Shown: in pieces, positions 19,090 through 28,241 of the stretch
Layout: every line of letters begins with the position of its first letter
Numbering within the stretch: the stretch's first letter is position 1
Source: Burkholderiaceae bacterium
GTDB taxonomy: Bacteria > Pseudomonadota > Gammaproteobacteria > Burkholderiales > Burkholderiaceae_E
Assembly (NCBI GenBank): GCA_900299025.1
Contig: OMIE01000086.1
Span: 1 to 64,000 of the forward strand
DNA length: 64,000 nucleotides
Direction: 5' to 3'
Notes under the pieces: model-generated
Databases searched by the model: none
What the model was told of the DNA's origin: nothing
The model's input: only the letters and a program-made list of their open reading frames with translations
Position numbers and translations under genes: made by a program

Positions 19090-19518
19090 ATGGCAAGTCT
19101 TAACGGTTCCAAAACCCACCAAAATTTGAAGGACGCGTTTGCTGGCGAAAGCCAAGCTAACCGTCGTTATTTGTACTTCGCGAACAAGGCCGACGTTGAG
19201 GGTCTGCCCGAAGTAGCCACACTATTCCGTTCGACCGCAGAAGGTGAGACGGGGCATGCTCATGGTCATCTCGACTATCTGGCGCATGTTGGCGACCCCG
19301 CAACCGGACTCCCGATTGGTTCGTCTTCTGACAACCTTAAGGCATCGGTTGCTGGTGAGACCCACGAGTACACCGACATGTACCCTGGCATGGCAAAAAC
19401 CGCCCGCGACGAAGGCTTTGACGAAATCGCCGATTGGTTTGAAACACTTGCCAAGGCAGAGCGTTCGCACGCCAACAAGTTCCAGAAAGCACTGGACACT
19501 TTGGCCGCAAGCGCCTAA
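19090..19518 (+). CDS. Rubrerythrin-like diiron protein lacking the rubredoxin domain
   Basis: Four-helix diiron protein; relatives reduce hydrogen peroxide. The 142 residues show a ferritin-like fold with Glu in [10 protein letters not shown], an ExxH pair in [10 protein letters not shown], a repeat in [12 protein letters not shown] and a second ExxH in AERSHANKF. The C-terminal rubredoxin Cys4 site of classical rubrerythrin is absent, so electrons must come from another protein, plausibly the Fe-S protein encoded next. I chose the ATG at 19090 because GGAG lies seven bases before it; the in-frame start at 19018 would add 24 unconserved residues. A strong hairpin follows the stop. Confidence 0.88.
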   Translation: MASLNGSKTHQNLKDAFAGESQANRRYLYFANKADVEGLPEVATLFRSTAEGETGHAHGHLDYLAHVGDPATGLPIGSSSDNLKASVAGETHEYTDMYPGMAKTARDEGFDEIADWFETLAKAERSHANKFQKALDTLAASA

Positions 19519-19532
19519 GCGCAATGCAGTGG

Positions 19533-19564
19533 ATGCAACAGGCTGCGCCTGTTGCATTCTTATT
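19533..19564 (+). terminator. Hairpin terminator or attenuator after the rubrerythrin gene
   Basis: A perfect 10-bp stem (ATGCAACAGG/CCTGTTGCAT) around a 5-base loop is followed by TCTTATT. The T-run is interrupted, so it may attenuate rather than stop transcription into the Fe-S protein gene 47 bases further on. That could give more rubrerythrin than Fe-S protein. Confidence 0.65.
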
Positions 19565-19610
19565 ACGTTACAAAATAAATACCATCCCCCTCAAAAAATA
19601 GAGACCGACC

Positions 19611-20960
19611 ATGCGTGAAGGATCCCTCGAAGCCCCCACACGCCACCCGATCGACTGGCAAAGCGAGGCTTTCTATGACGAAAAGGCCTGCTTCGACGAG
19701 ATGGAGCGCATCTTCGACATTTGCCACGGCTGCCGCCGCTGCGTGAGCTTATGCCAGTCTTTTCCCACCCTATTTGACCTGGTCGATGAATCAGAGACCA
19801 TGGAAGTAGACGGCGTGAGCCGCAGCGACTACATGAAAGTCGTGGATCAGTGTTATTTGTGCGATCTTTGTTATCTCACCAAATGTCCCTACGTACCGCC
19901 GCATGAATGGAATCTGGACTTTCCCCATGTCATGTTGCGCGCAAAAGCGATCGCCTTTAAAAAAGGTACTGCCACCCAATTCAGAGACGTGCAGCTTGCA
20001 TCGACCGATCGAAACGGCAAGCTTGCGGGGATTCCGGTCGTTGTACAGGCAGTTAATGCGCTAGCGAAAAATGACTCGGCAAGAAAACTTGGTGAGTCGA
20101 TGATCGGCGTACATCGTGAAGCCTGGGTACCTGAATTTGCACCCAAATCGTTTCGAAGCCAGGCGCGGACCCAGCGTGCGGTCTCGACAAACGTTAAAAA
20201 CGGCGAGCGCACGCCTGGCAAGGTTGCGATCTTCTCGACGTGTTATGTTAATTACAACGAACCAGGAATCGGTCAGGACTTGATCAAGATCCTAGATCAC
20301 AACCAAATCCCCTGGATCCTTGCCGAGAAGGAGGCCTGCTGCGGGATGCCTAAGCTTGAACTTGGCGATCTCGACGGTGTCGCAGAACTCAAAGCCAAAA
20401 ACATGCCTATTCTTGCGAAACTAGCCCGCGAAGGTTATGCCATTCTCGCTGCGATCCCCTCTTGTGGTTTGATGTTCAAGCAAGAGCTACCCTTGATGTT
20501 TCCAAACTGCCCCGATACCCAGGCGGTGAAAGCGGCTATGTTTGACCCCTTTGAGTACTTCACCGAGCGCAGCAAAGATGGGCTTCTTGATACAGGCTTT
20601 AAGGTGGGTTTAGGTCATGTTTCTTACCATATTGCCTGCCATTTGCGTGTGCAGAACATGGGCCAGAGGACCAAGGATTTGTTATCTCAGGTTCCTGAGA
20701 CCAAGGTTCACACGGTCGAGCGCTGCTCGGGGCATGCAGGCACATGGGGTGTGAAAAAGGAATTTTTCGATAACGCCATGAAAATTGGAAAACCAGTGTT
20801 CAAACAAATGAGTGAACATCCGGCGGGCAAACCGGATTGGATTGCCTCCGATTGCCAGCTCGCTGGTCACCATATTGCTCAAGGTATGGAACGCAATAAG
20901 TTAAACGAAGCCCAAATGGCTCACCCCCTTACTCTTTTACGGATGGCATACGGAATCTAA
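19611..20960 (+). CDS. HdrD/GlpC-like iron-sulfur protein of the rubrerythrin-DUF3501 cluster
   Basis: Predicted cytoplasmic or membrane-associated electron carrier. Two ferredoxin-type motifs occur near the N-terminus, CHGCRRCVSLC and CYLCDLCYLTKCP. They are followed by two cysteine-rich CCG-type regions: STCYVNYNE ... KEACCGMPK, and IACHLRVQ ... ERCSGHAG. In the second region the usual CCG is CSG, so one cysteine ligand is replaced. No quinone-binding membrane anchor or catalytic partner gene is adjacent, which argues against glycerol-3-phosphate dehydrogenase subunit C. Position between rubrerythrin and DUF3501 suggests it supplies electrons to the diiron protein (inference). 449 residues. 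Confidence 0.8.
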   Translation: MREGSLEAPTRHPIDWQSEAFYDEKACFDEMERIFDICHGCRRCVSLCQSFPTLFDLVDESETMEVDGVSRSDYMKVVDQCYLCDLCYLTKCPYVPPHEWNLDFPHVMLRAKAIAFKKGTATQFRDVQLASTDRNGKLAGIPVVVQAVNALAKNDSARKLGESMIGVHREAWVPEFAPKSFRSQARTQRAVSTNVKNGERTPGKVAIFSTCYVNYNEPGIGQDLIKILDHNQIPWILAEKEACCGMPKLELGDLDGVAELKAKNMPILAKLAREGYAILAAIPSCGLMFKQELPLMFPNCPDTQAVKAAMFDPFEYFTERSKDGLLDTGFKVGLGHVSYHIACHLRVQNMGQRTKDLLSQVPETKVHTVERCSGHAGTWGVKKEFFDNAMKIGKPVFKQMSEHPAGKPDWIASDCQLAGHHIAQGMERNKLNEAQMAHPLTLLRMAYGI

Positions 20961-20962
20961 CG

Positions 20963-21565
20963 ATGGACACTCAAATGAAACAGCCAAAGATCACCCGCGA
21001 TTCGCTGATGACGCTAGAAACTTACGCCAAAGCACGGCCCGAATTCCGCAAACGAGTGATTGAGCATAAGAAGTTGAGAACCCTCTCCCTGGGAGATCAC
21101 GTTACGCTCATCTTTGAAGATGAATTGACGATTCGTTATCAAATTCAAGAGATGTTGCGTATTGAGAAAATCTTCGAAGAGGAGGGAATCCTTCACGAGC
21201 TCGAGTCCTACACACCGCTTGTGCCCGATGGCAGCAACTTTAAAGCGACAATGATGATCGAGTACGATGATCCCGCAGAGCGCAAGATAGCCCTTGCTAA
21301 GCTAATTGGTGTGGAAGATAAAGTCTGGGTTCAGGTTGAAGGATCACCGAAGGTCTATGCGATTGCCGATGAGGACCTCGAGCGTGAAAACGATGAAAAA
21401 ACTTCATCGGTACACTTTTTGCGTTTTGAGCTGAGCAAAGATATGTGTGAAGCCTTGAAATACGGCGTTACCCTATCCGTGGGTATCGATCACGAAAACT
21501 ACAAGGTAGCAATCAGTCCGCTTCCTGCTAGTAGCCGCAACGCACTGGTTGCTGACCTTAGCTGA
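20963..21565 (+). CDS. DUF3501 family protein
   Basis: Function unknown. The 200-residue product matches my memory of DUF3501: RDSLMTLETYAKARPEFRK at the start, then a central EDELTIRYQIQEMLRIEKIF and EGILHELESYTPLVPDGSNFKAT. It is soluble, with no signal peptide, membrane segment or cysteine cluster (a single Cys). It starts two bases after the Fe-S protein stop and is surely co-translated with it. The fixed neighbourhood with rubrerythrin suggests a shared role in peroxide or metal handling, which is inference only. It overlaps the convergent acyltransferase by eight bases. Confidence 0.82.
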   Translation: MDTQMKQPKITRDSLMTLETYAKARPEFRKRVIEHKKLRTLSLGDHVTLIFEDELTIRYQIQEMLRIEKIFEEEGILHELESYTPLVPDGSNFKATMMIEYDDPAERKIALAKLIGVEDKVWVQVEGSPKVYAIADEDLERENDEKTSSVHFLRFELSKDMCEALKYGVTLSVGIDHENYKVAISPLPASSRNALVADLS

Positions 21566-22142
21566 TTTGCTTTCGGCCAGCCTGGTAAGGCTCGAACCAT
21601 TGCTCAATAGCAATGCGATCCGCTTCGGTATCCTGTGATGGGTACCAAAGCGGGCCTAGGCGAATCACGCGGTTTGGCCAGTCGAAAGCTAGCAGCAAGA
21701 TAGGTATATTTGCCGCATGAGCGATGCGCAAAAATCCAGTGCGAAATCGTTCAACTTTTTTTCTTGTCCCTTCAGGTGCGATACAAAGCCAGATTTTCTC
21801 GCTTTGTCCGATGTGATCAACCACCTGATCGACAACGTCGCCTGCCTGGGAGCGATCAACGCTAAGGCCTCCGAACCAGCGCATAATGGGGCCGGCAAGA
21901 CCACGAAATAAGGATTCCTTCGCCATGAAGCGAATCCGCAAATTCAGTGCAAAAACCGTTGACATGGCAACCGGGAAATCCCAGTTTGTACTGTGAGGGG
22001 CGCCAGCCACTATCAACTTAGGGAAATTTGGAAACTCGCCTTCGACCCGCCAGCCCAAAACTCTCAGACCGATACTACCTGCCATACGCATCAAGCCGCC
22101 ACCGCGTCGCGGCGCAAGCACTGGGATTAAGGGAAGTTTCAT
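21558..22142 (-). CDS. PlsC-like lysophospholipid acyltransferase
   Basis: Predicted membrane-associated glycerophospholipid acyltransferase. The 194 residues contain the HX4D catalytic motif as APHSTNWDF and the substrate motif IAPEGTRKK. It is shorter than enteric PlsC (~245) and begins with a basic stretch (LAPRRGGG). It follows ispDF by ten bases on the same strand. It could re-acylate lysolipids imported by LplT, but the two genes are not adjacent, so that is speculation. Confidence 0.85.
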   Translation of the reverse strand: MKLPLIPVLAPRRGGGLMRMAGSIGLRVLGWRVEGEFPNFPKLIVAGAPHSTNWDFPVAMSTVFALNLRIRFMAKESLFRGLAGPIMRWFGGLSVDRSQAGDVVDQVVDHIGQSEKIWLCIAPEGTRKKVERFRTGFLRIAHAANIPILLLAFDWPNRVIRLGPLWYPSQDTEADRIAIEQWFEPYQAGRKQIS

Positions 22143-22152
22143 GCCAAAGCTC

Positions 22153-23463
22153 TCAGGACAGGCTCTTTGCGATCATTGCGACTGCCCGAGCCGAAATGCC
22201 CTCACCTCGCCCCTCAAAGCCAAGCAACTCCTGGGTCTTAGCTTTGAAGTTCACAGCCTGCCTTTCAATACGAAGACAGGAAGCGAGCGAATCGAGGATG
22301 GCATCCCGATAAGGCAGTAACTTGGGCCGCTGCGCCACAACGGTACAGTCAATATTTTGGATCGACCAAGCGTGTTGCTGAATCGCATCTACTGTTTTTG
22401 ATAGAAGCACACGACTATCAACACCACGCCATGTGGGGTCGTGATCGGGAAAGTGAGTGCCGATATCGCCCAAACCGGCCGCTCCGAGCAAGGCGTCTGT
22501 GATGGCGTGCAAGAGTACATCGGCATCGGAGTGCCCTAGCAAGCCAAGTGGATAGTCAATCCTCACACCCCCAATCATGAGCGCTCGTCCCGGGACGAGC
22601 GCATGAACGTCGTAGCCCTCGCCCACACGCAACAAGGGGTTCGCTGTCTGATTCAAGCGCAAGGCCAACTCATGGAGATCATCCGCATAGGTTAACTTGA
22701 TATTGCCCGGTTCACCTTTGACCAGCACAACAGGGTCACCGAGTTTCTCAATCGCAGCGGCCTCGTCGGTAACTTCAGGAAAACACTCAAGGGCTAGCAC
22801 GAGGCGATCTGCCGGGAAAAGTTGTGGCGTTTGCGCAAGCCAGAGCCGCTCGCGGGGGATCGTTTGCTCGATCAGGGGATCGTTGGGCTCCGACCGCGCA
22901 CGTTTTACGGTATCGACCACCGGCAAACCCAAGATCCCGCCATGTCCCTGGCGCAAGCAACGGCTGATAAGCCGTTCTATCGCGCCCCTCGAGATCAGGG
23001 GTCTCGCCGCATCATGAACCATGACCCAATTTGCGCCAGATGCTTGGGCAAGCTTAAGGCCCGCAAGGACCGAGTCACGACGTTGGGCACCGCCTATTCG
23101 AACGATCCTCAATCGCTGGTGACATGCTGCAAAGCGCTGTTCAATAAAGCTTTGACCCTCTTGGTCTGCGGGCGCCAGCACAACCCAAACCATGCCCAAT
23201 CGCTCGACTGCAAGCAAGGCACTAAGGGTGCGCACGATAACGGCTTCACCGCCCAGTTCGTAATATTGCTTGGCCTTGGAAGCAGAGCCAGCGCCTGGAT
23301 CAAACCGCTGACCAAAACCGGCCGCTGGTACAACAGCATGAATGTATGCCCGCGTTTGATGATGGTCTAGGTGTGGCGGATCGCCGCCCTCCGAAAGAGC
23401 CAAAGAGCTTAGATCGTTTGTGTCGGGTGACAGCGGAGGGTCTTGAGGCATTCTGTTCATCAT
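22153..23463 (-). CDS. ispDF: Bifunctional IspD/IspF isoprenoid enzyme
   Basis: One uninterrupted 436-residue frame carries two non-consecutive steps of the MEP pathway. The IspD domain (about 41-260) has the CTP-binding AVVPAAGFGQRF, VMVHDAARPLI and VTDEAAAIE. The IspF domain (about 275-436) has VGEGYDVHAL, GHSDADVLLHAITDALLGA and the metal/cyclisation motifs through TQELLGFEGRGEG. Residues 1-40 are a non-conserved, Asp/His-rich extension, so a later start is possible. Fused IspDF is best known from alpha- and epsilonproteobacteria; betaproteobacteria more often keep separate adjacent genes. It diverges from mfd (20-base gap). Its product feeds farnesyl diphosphate to hpnCDE. Confidence 0.95.
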   Translation of the reverse strand: MMNRMPQDPPLSPDTNDLSSLALSEGGDPPHLDHHQTRAYIHAVVPAAGFGQRFDPGAGSASKAKQYYELGGEAVIVRTLSALLAVERLGMVWVVLAPADQEGQSFIEQRFAACHQRLRIVRIGGAQRRDSVLAGLKLAQASGANWVMVHDAARPLISRGAIERLISRCLRQGHGGILGLPVVDTVKRARSEPNDPLIEQTIPRERLWLAQTPQLFPADRLVLALECFPEVTDEAAAIEKLGDPVVLVKGEPGNIKLTYADDLHELALRLNQTANPLLRVGEGYDVHALVPGRALMIGGVRIDYPLGLLGHSDADVLLHAITDALLGAAGLGDIGTHFPDHDPTWRGVDSRVLLSKTVDAIQQHAWSIQNIDCTVVAQRPKLLPYRDAILDSLASCLRIERQAVNFKAKTQELLGFEGRGEGISARAVAMIAKSLS

Positions 23464-23483
23464 GCTTAGACTAAAATTCTCTC

Positions 23484-26400
23484 ATGTCTTGGTCCGAACT
23501 CGCCTTACGTCTGCCGGCACCTGGTCAGACGTTGCAAGGCCCACCCACATGGGGCTCGTCCGATGGATTTTGGCTTGCCCAATCTGCGATGACTCACCCG
23601 GAGAGGCCCACGCTCGTCCTGACCGCATTACCAGGCGATGCTGAGCGACTCAGCGAAGAAATCAGCTGGTTTAATCCTGCGTTAAGAATCCAGCATTTTC
23701 CGGATTGGGAGACGCTACCGTATGACCAGTTCTCTCCCCATCAGGATCTGATTAGCGACCGTCTAAAAGCGCTCTGGCGTATGCAACGCGGTGACATTGA
23801 TTTGATCATTGCACCGGTCAGTACCGCTGCGATGTCGATTGCGCCACGGTCTATGATCGCTGGACGCAGCTTTGTGTTTAAACGCGGCGACCGACTTGGT
23901 TCGACCAAGCTCGCTGCCCAACTTAGCGAAGCCGGTTACGAGCATGTATCCCAAGTGATCAAGCCCGGCGAGTACTCCATCCGTGGCGGCCTCATTGACT
24001 TGTATCCGATGGGCCATCCTTTGCCCTTGCGAATCGATCTGATCGATGAGGATATTGACAGCATCAAGACCTTCGATCCAGACACCCAGCGCAGTCTGTA
24101 CCCGACCGAGTCTGTCCATATCTTGCCGGGCCGTGAGTTTCCGCTTGACGAGGAAGCACGCCATCGATTTCGAGCCCGCTGGCGAGAACGCTTTGAAGGC
24201 GACCCAAGTCGTTGTAGCATTTATAAAGATATTGGCCTAGGACTTTCCCCAGGCGGTATCGAGTGGTATTTGCCCCTATTTTTCGAACAATGCCATAGTC
24301 TTTTGGATTATTTGCCCGAAGACGCACTCGTTGTCTTACACGGTGATGCGCAAGATGCCTTGCAACGCTATCGCTTGGATATGCAGCAACGATATGATTT
24401 TTTGAGTAAAGATATCGAGCGCCCCTGCCTCTCGCCAGCCGAGTTAATGCTATCGAACGAGGCATTTTTTAATGCATGCCGAGCTAAGGGCCGACTAAGC
24501 CTCCCGCGTGATCCCACCGCCAGCTGCCCAGGACTGCCGAGTGTGGCTGTTGATCGTAAGCGCCAAAGACCTTATGCAGCGCTCGAATCTTTCGTATCTG
24601 GCAGTGAGCTTCCCGTACTTGTGCTTGCCGAATCACCTGGCCGCCGTGAAACGCTCTTGCAGGCGCTTGCTGAGCAGGGCATCCACTGGGAGAGCATCGA
24701 CGGCTGGCCTGACCAATGGAACTGGTCGAATGCAAAGGTATCGGTAGGCCCCTTGCATGCTGGCTTTGTCATCGAAGGCATGGCCGCAGTGCTCACCGAA
24801 AACGAGCTTTATGCCCACCTCGCTCGCCGCGGCAGAGGAAGACGACGTGAATCTCAGCAAAATATTGACACCTTCATTAAGGACTTGTCAGAGCTTAAGC
24901 CTGGCGACCCGGTAGTCCATGTCGACCATGGCATCGGCCGCTACCAAGGCTTGGTACACATGGACCTTGGTGAAGGTGATAACGAGTTTCTCCATCTTAC
25001 TTATCAAAACGATACAAGTCTTTATGTACCGGTAGCACAACTGCATCTAATCGGGCGTTACAGTGGGGCCTCCCCTGATGATGCACCTTTGCATCAATTG
25101 GGATCGGGGCAATGGGAAAAAGCCAAACGGAAGGCGGCCGAACAAGCGCGCGATACGGCAGCAGAGCTACTCAATCTCTACGCCAGGCGAGCACTTCGAG
25201 TAGGGCATGCCTTCGGCTTTAAAGTTACAGATTATGAAGCATTCTGCGAAGGTTTTGGCTTTGAGGAAACGCCCGATCAGCTCGCAGCGATTCATGCTGT
25301 CGTGCAGGACATGATTGCCCAAAAACCGATGGACAGGCTTGTGTGTGGTGATGTGGGTTTCGGTAAAACAGAGGTCGCCTTGCGTGCTGCCTTTATCGCC
25401 GTATCCGACTCTCGACAAGTGGCAATTCTTGCGCCCACCACCTTATTGGCCGAACAGCATTTCCAAACTTTCAGTGACCGCTTCGCTGACTTTCCAGTTC
25501 GAATCGCCGAGTTATCGCGCTTTAGGAGCAGCAAGGAAGTCAAACAAACTATCGAGGCGCTTGCGAAGGGCCAAATCGATATTGTTATTGGGACGCACAA
25601 ACTTTTGTCACAGGACGTTAAATTCCCAAATCTTGGTCTTGTCATTATCGATGAAGAGCATCGCTTTGGTGTCAGGCAAAAGGAAGCATTGAAAAATCTT
25701 CGCGCAGAAGTTGATGTTTTAACGCTTACTGCAACGCCGATTCCAAGAACGCTTGCGATGAGCATGGAAGGTATTCGCGATTTTTCAGTGATCGCGACTG
25801 CGCCTCAACGACGTTTAGCAATTAAAACCTTTTTGCGCAAAGAAACCGATGGCATTATGCGCGAGGCGATTCTCCGAGAATTGAAGCGCGGTGGCCAGGT
25901 CTACTTTTTACACAATGAAGTAGAAACCATTGAAAACAGAGCCCAAAAGCTTCGTGAGCTAGTCCCCGAGGCAAGCATTGTTGTAGGCCACGGGCAAATG
26001 GGTGAACGCGAACTCGAGCGGGTGATGCGTGATTTTCATGCGCAGCGCTTCAACGTTCTACTTTGCACCACCATTATCGAAACCGGGATTGATGTACCTA
26101 GCGCAAATACGATCATCATCCACCGCTCAGACCGTTTTGGTTTGGCCCAATTGCATCAGTTACGTGGGCGTGTTGGGCGCTCTCATCATCAGGCTTATGC
26201 CTATTTGTTGATCCCCGATGAGGCTGCGATTACTAAGGATGCTAAGAAGCGGCTTGAGGCCATTCAGATGATGGAGGAGCTAGGCTCTGGCTTTTATCTT
26301 GCCATGCATGATCTGGAGATTCGTGGTGCTGGCGAAGTGCTCGGAGATTCTCAGTCGGGTGAAATGATTGAGGTTGGTTTTTCTCTATACAGCGATATGC

Positions 26401-26900
26401 TTAATGCAGCAGTTAGATCGCTGAAATCTGGAAAAGAGCCCGATTTAAGTGCCCCGCTCTCGGTAGCCACCGAAATCAATCTCCATGCGCCTGCGCTCTT
26501 GCCAAGCCATTACTGCCCCGACATCCATGAGCGTCTAGGCCTTTATAAGCGACTTGCAGCGTGTGAACATGAAGACGATATTCGTGATCTGCATGAGGAG
26601 ATCATCGATCGATTTGGTAAGACGCCGACACCGACCCAAACGCTTATCCAAAGCCATCGTCTTCGCTTATTGGGCCAGTCGATTGGCGTCTCAAAGATCG
26701 ACGCACACGCCCAAGCGATTGTTTTTCAGTTTGGACGTGATGCATCGGTTGAACCTGAGCAACTGATACGATTTTTACAGCGCCGAAAGGATGCCAAAAT
26801 GCTCGGGCAGGATAAGCTTCGCATTGCCGTCGATACCGAGGACTTGGAAAGTCGTAGCCAAAAAGTTCGTGAACTAATCCAGCAATTGAAGGCCGCCTAA
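23484..26900 (+). CDS. mfd: Transcription-repair coupling factor Mfd
   Basis: Superfamily 2 translocase that removes RNA polymerase stalled at lesions and recruits UvrA. The 1138 residues show a UvrB-like N-terminal module (HFPDWETLPYDQFSPH, IKPGEYSIRGGLIDL), the RNA-polymerase interaction region around PGDPVVHVDHGIGRYQGL, RecG-like helicase motifs with Walker A CGDVGFGKTEVALRAAF and DEEH in IIDEEHRFGV, and a C-terminal TRCF domain (LHAPALLPSHYCPD). It is followed one base later by serB. Confidence 0.97.
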   Translation: MSWSELALRLPAPGQTLQGPPTWGSSDGFWLAQSAMTHPERPTLVLTALPGDAERLSEEISWFNPALRIQHFPDWETLPYDQFSPHQDLISDRLKALWRMQRGDIDLIIAPVSTAAMSIAPRSMIAGRSFVFKRGDRLGSTKLAAQLSEAGYEHVSQVIKPGEYSIRGGLIDLYPMGHPLPLRIDLIDEDIDSIKTFDPDTQRSLYPTESVHILPGREFPLDEEARHRFRARWRERFEGDPSRCSIYKDIGLGLSPGGIEWYLPLFFEQCHSLLDYLPEDALVVLHGDAQDALQRYRLDMQQRYDFLSKDIERPCLSPAELMLSNEAFFNACRAKGRLSLPRDPTASCPGLPSVAVDRKRQRPYAALESFVSGSELPVLVLAESPGRRETLLQALAEQGIHWESIDGWPDQWNWSNAKVSVGPLHAGFVIEGMAAVLTENELYAHLARRGRGRRRESQQNIDTFIKDLSELKPGDPVVHVDHGIGRYQGLVHMDLGEGDNEFLHLTYQNDTSLYVPVAQLHLIGRYSGASPDDAPLHQLGSGQWEKAKRKAAEQARDTAAELLNLYARRALRVGHAFGFKVTDYEAFCEGFGFEETPDQLAAIHAVVQDMIAQKPMDRLVCGDVGFGKTEVALRAAFIAVSDSRQVAILAPTTLLAEQHFQTFSDRFADFPVRIAELSRFRSSKEVKQTIEALAKGQIDIVIGTHKLLSQDVKFPNLGLVIIDEEHRFGVRQKEALKNLRAEVDVLTLTATPIPRTLAMSMEGIRDFSVIATAPQRRLAIKTFLRKETDGIMREAILRELKRGGQVYFLHNEVETIENRAQKLRELVPEASIVVGHGQMGERELERVMRDFHAQRFNVLLCTTIIETGIDVPSANTIIIHRSDRFGLAQLHQLRGRVGRSHHQAYAYLLIPDEAAITKDAKKRLEAIQMMEELGSGFYLAMHDLEIRGAGEVLGDSQSGEMIEVGFSLYSDMLNAAVRSLKSGKEPDLSAPLSVATEINLHAPALLPSHYCPDIHERLGLYKRLAACEHEDDIRDLHEEIIDRFGKTPTPTQTLIQSHRLRLLGQSIGVSKIDAHAQAIVFQFGRDASVEPEQLIRFLQRRKDAKMLGQDKLRIAVDTEDLESRSQKVRELIQQLKAA

Positions 26901-26901
26901 G

Positions 26902-27864
26902 ATGAGCTCATCGCAAGCGCACGCTGACGGGCACTCAGGCTTGATGTTGCTACAAGGCCAATTTGATCGCGCGTGGATCGAAACTTGGCTAGGGCCCGAT
27001 CGACCGCTGCATTTCCCGCCCGGACTCGAATTTGCACAGCAACATGCCCTCGTTGAGCAGCATATGCTACTTGCCTGTCTCACTGAGAAACTTGGAAGGC
27101 AGCAAATTCGATCGGCATGGGTAGATGAGGCCATTGATATTAATGCTATAGATATTGAACGGCGTTGGGCCGATTTCGGCATGATTGCGTTTGATATGGA
27201 TTCCACACTCATTACGATTGAATGCATCGACGAAATGGCTCAGTTCGCAGGCTGTGGCGCCGAAGTTGCTGCAATTACCGAAGCCGCAATGCGAGGTGAG
27301 ATCAGCGACTATGATCAAAGCCTTCGGCAAAGGGTCAAACTCTTAAAGGGTCAACGCCTTTCGATCATGCGACGACTGATTGACGAAAAACTTGTCCTAA
27401 ACCCAGGTGTTGCAAAGTTCACCCGTGTCGCCCGCGAGCGGCAATTAAAGATGATCGTCTTGTCGGGGGGCTTTCACCCGATCGTGGATGAAGTCGCGTC
27501 CATGATTCAAGCGGATGCCTGCTGCGCAAATCGACTCGGTGAAGAACAAGGTTATTTGGATGGCAGCCTTATTGGCCCCATCGTTAATGCTCAGGCAAAG
27601 GCACAACACCTTAAAGACTTTGCCAGCCAGTGGGGAGTCGAGGTGAATCAAACCATCGCTATAGGCGATGGCGCTAATGACTTGGCGATGATGGCAACGG
27701 CTGGTCTTAGCGCCTGTTGGCGAGCGAAACCGCTTGTCGCTGAGCGGGCAGACCTTGCCTTTCTTGGACTGGGCCTTGATGCAATGCTTGAACACTTCGA
27801 AGAAACCCGCAGCCCTGTGTTAACACAAGCCTTGCATTCACTGCAAGAAAGACATTTGTCATGA
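26902..27864 (+). CDS. serB: Phosphoserine phosphatase SerB
   Basis: HAD-superfamily enzyme for the last step of L-serine synthesis. The nucleophile motif is IAFDMDSTLITIECIDEMA near residue 95, motif II is IVLSGGFHP, and motif III is IAIGDGANDLAMM. The roughly 85-residue N-terminal region is the regulatory/ACT-like part found in longer SerB proteins. At 320 residues it matches that form. It starts right after mfd and overlaps the MAPEG gene by four bases. Confidence 0.94.
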   Translation: MSSSQAHADGHSGLMLLQGQFDRAWIETWLGPDRPLHFPPGLEFAQQHALVEQHMLLACLTEKLGRQQIRSAWVDEAIDINAIDIERRWADFGMIAFDMDSTLITIECIDEMAQFAGCGAEVAAITEAAMRGEISDYDQSLRQRVKLLKGQRLSIMRRLIDEKLVLNPGVAKFTRVARERQLKMIVLSGGFHPIVDEVASMIQADACCANRLGEEQGYLDGSLIGPIVNAQAKAQHLKDFASQWGVEVNQTIAIGDGANDLAMMATAGLSACWRAKPLVAERADLAFLGLGLDAMLEHFEETRSPVLTQALHSLQERHLS

Positions 27865-28241
27865 ACATTCCTGCCTACAGCCTTTTAATTGCCTGTCTTC
27901 TGCCTATCGTCGCTGCGGGTATGCAAAAGTGGGGGGCACGTGATTATGATAATCATAACCCTCGGCAGTGGGCTCAGCACATGGAAGATCCTCGCCGCCA
28001 CCGCGCACTTGCGGCACAGGCCAATAGCTGGGAAGCGCTTATCGTGTTTGCTGCGTCCCTGCTTTTTGCCCTACACGCAAAGCTCGATCCATCGCTTCGT
28101 GATTCACTTTGTGTGATTTTTATCGTCGCACGACTGATTTATCTTGCCGCGTATTACTATGACAAAGCTCTGCTCAGAAGCATGATTTGGTTTGTTGGCT
28201 TTGGCAGCTCTCTTGCCCTCATTGGCAAATCAATTGCCTAG
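27861..28241 (+). CDS. MAPEG family membrane protein
   Basis: Small integral membrane protein of the eicosanoid/glutathione-metabolism fold. The 126 residues have about four hydrophobic helices and the family-typical [21 protein letters not shown] followed by [18 protein letters not shown]. The substrate is unknown; bacterial members may conjugate glutathione or handle peroxides. Its start overlaps the serB stop (ATGA), and its end overlaps the convergent rimO by four bases. Confidence 0.85.
   Translation: MNIPAYSLLIACLLPIVAAGMQKWGARDYDNHNPRQWAQHMEDPRRHRALAAQANSWEALIVFAASLLFALHAKLDPSLRDSLCVIFIVARLIYLAAYYYDKALLRSMIWFVGFGSSLALIGKSIA

Noticed and set aside
19611-20960. Annotation as anaerobic glycerol-3-phosphate dehydrogenase subunit C
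   Set aside because: No glpA/glpB is nearby and the gene is coupled to rubrerythrin and DUF3501, so similarity is only at the domain level.
22822-23370. A 182-residue plus-strand open frame opposite ispDF
   Set aside because: It lies wholly antisense to a strong enzyme gene, has no ribosome site or recognisable motif, and its reading reflects codon bias of the real gene.
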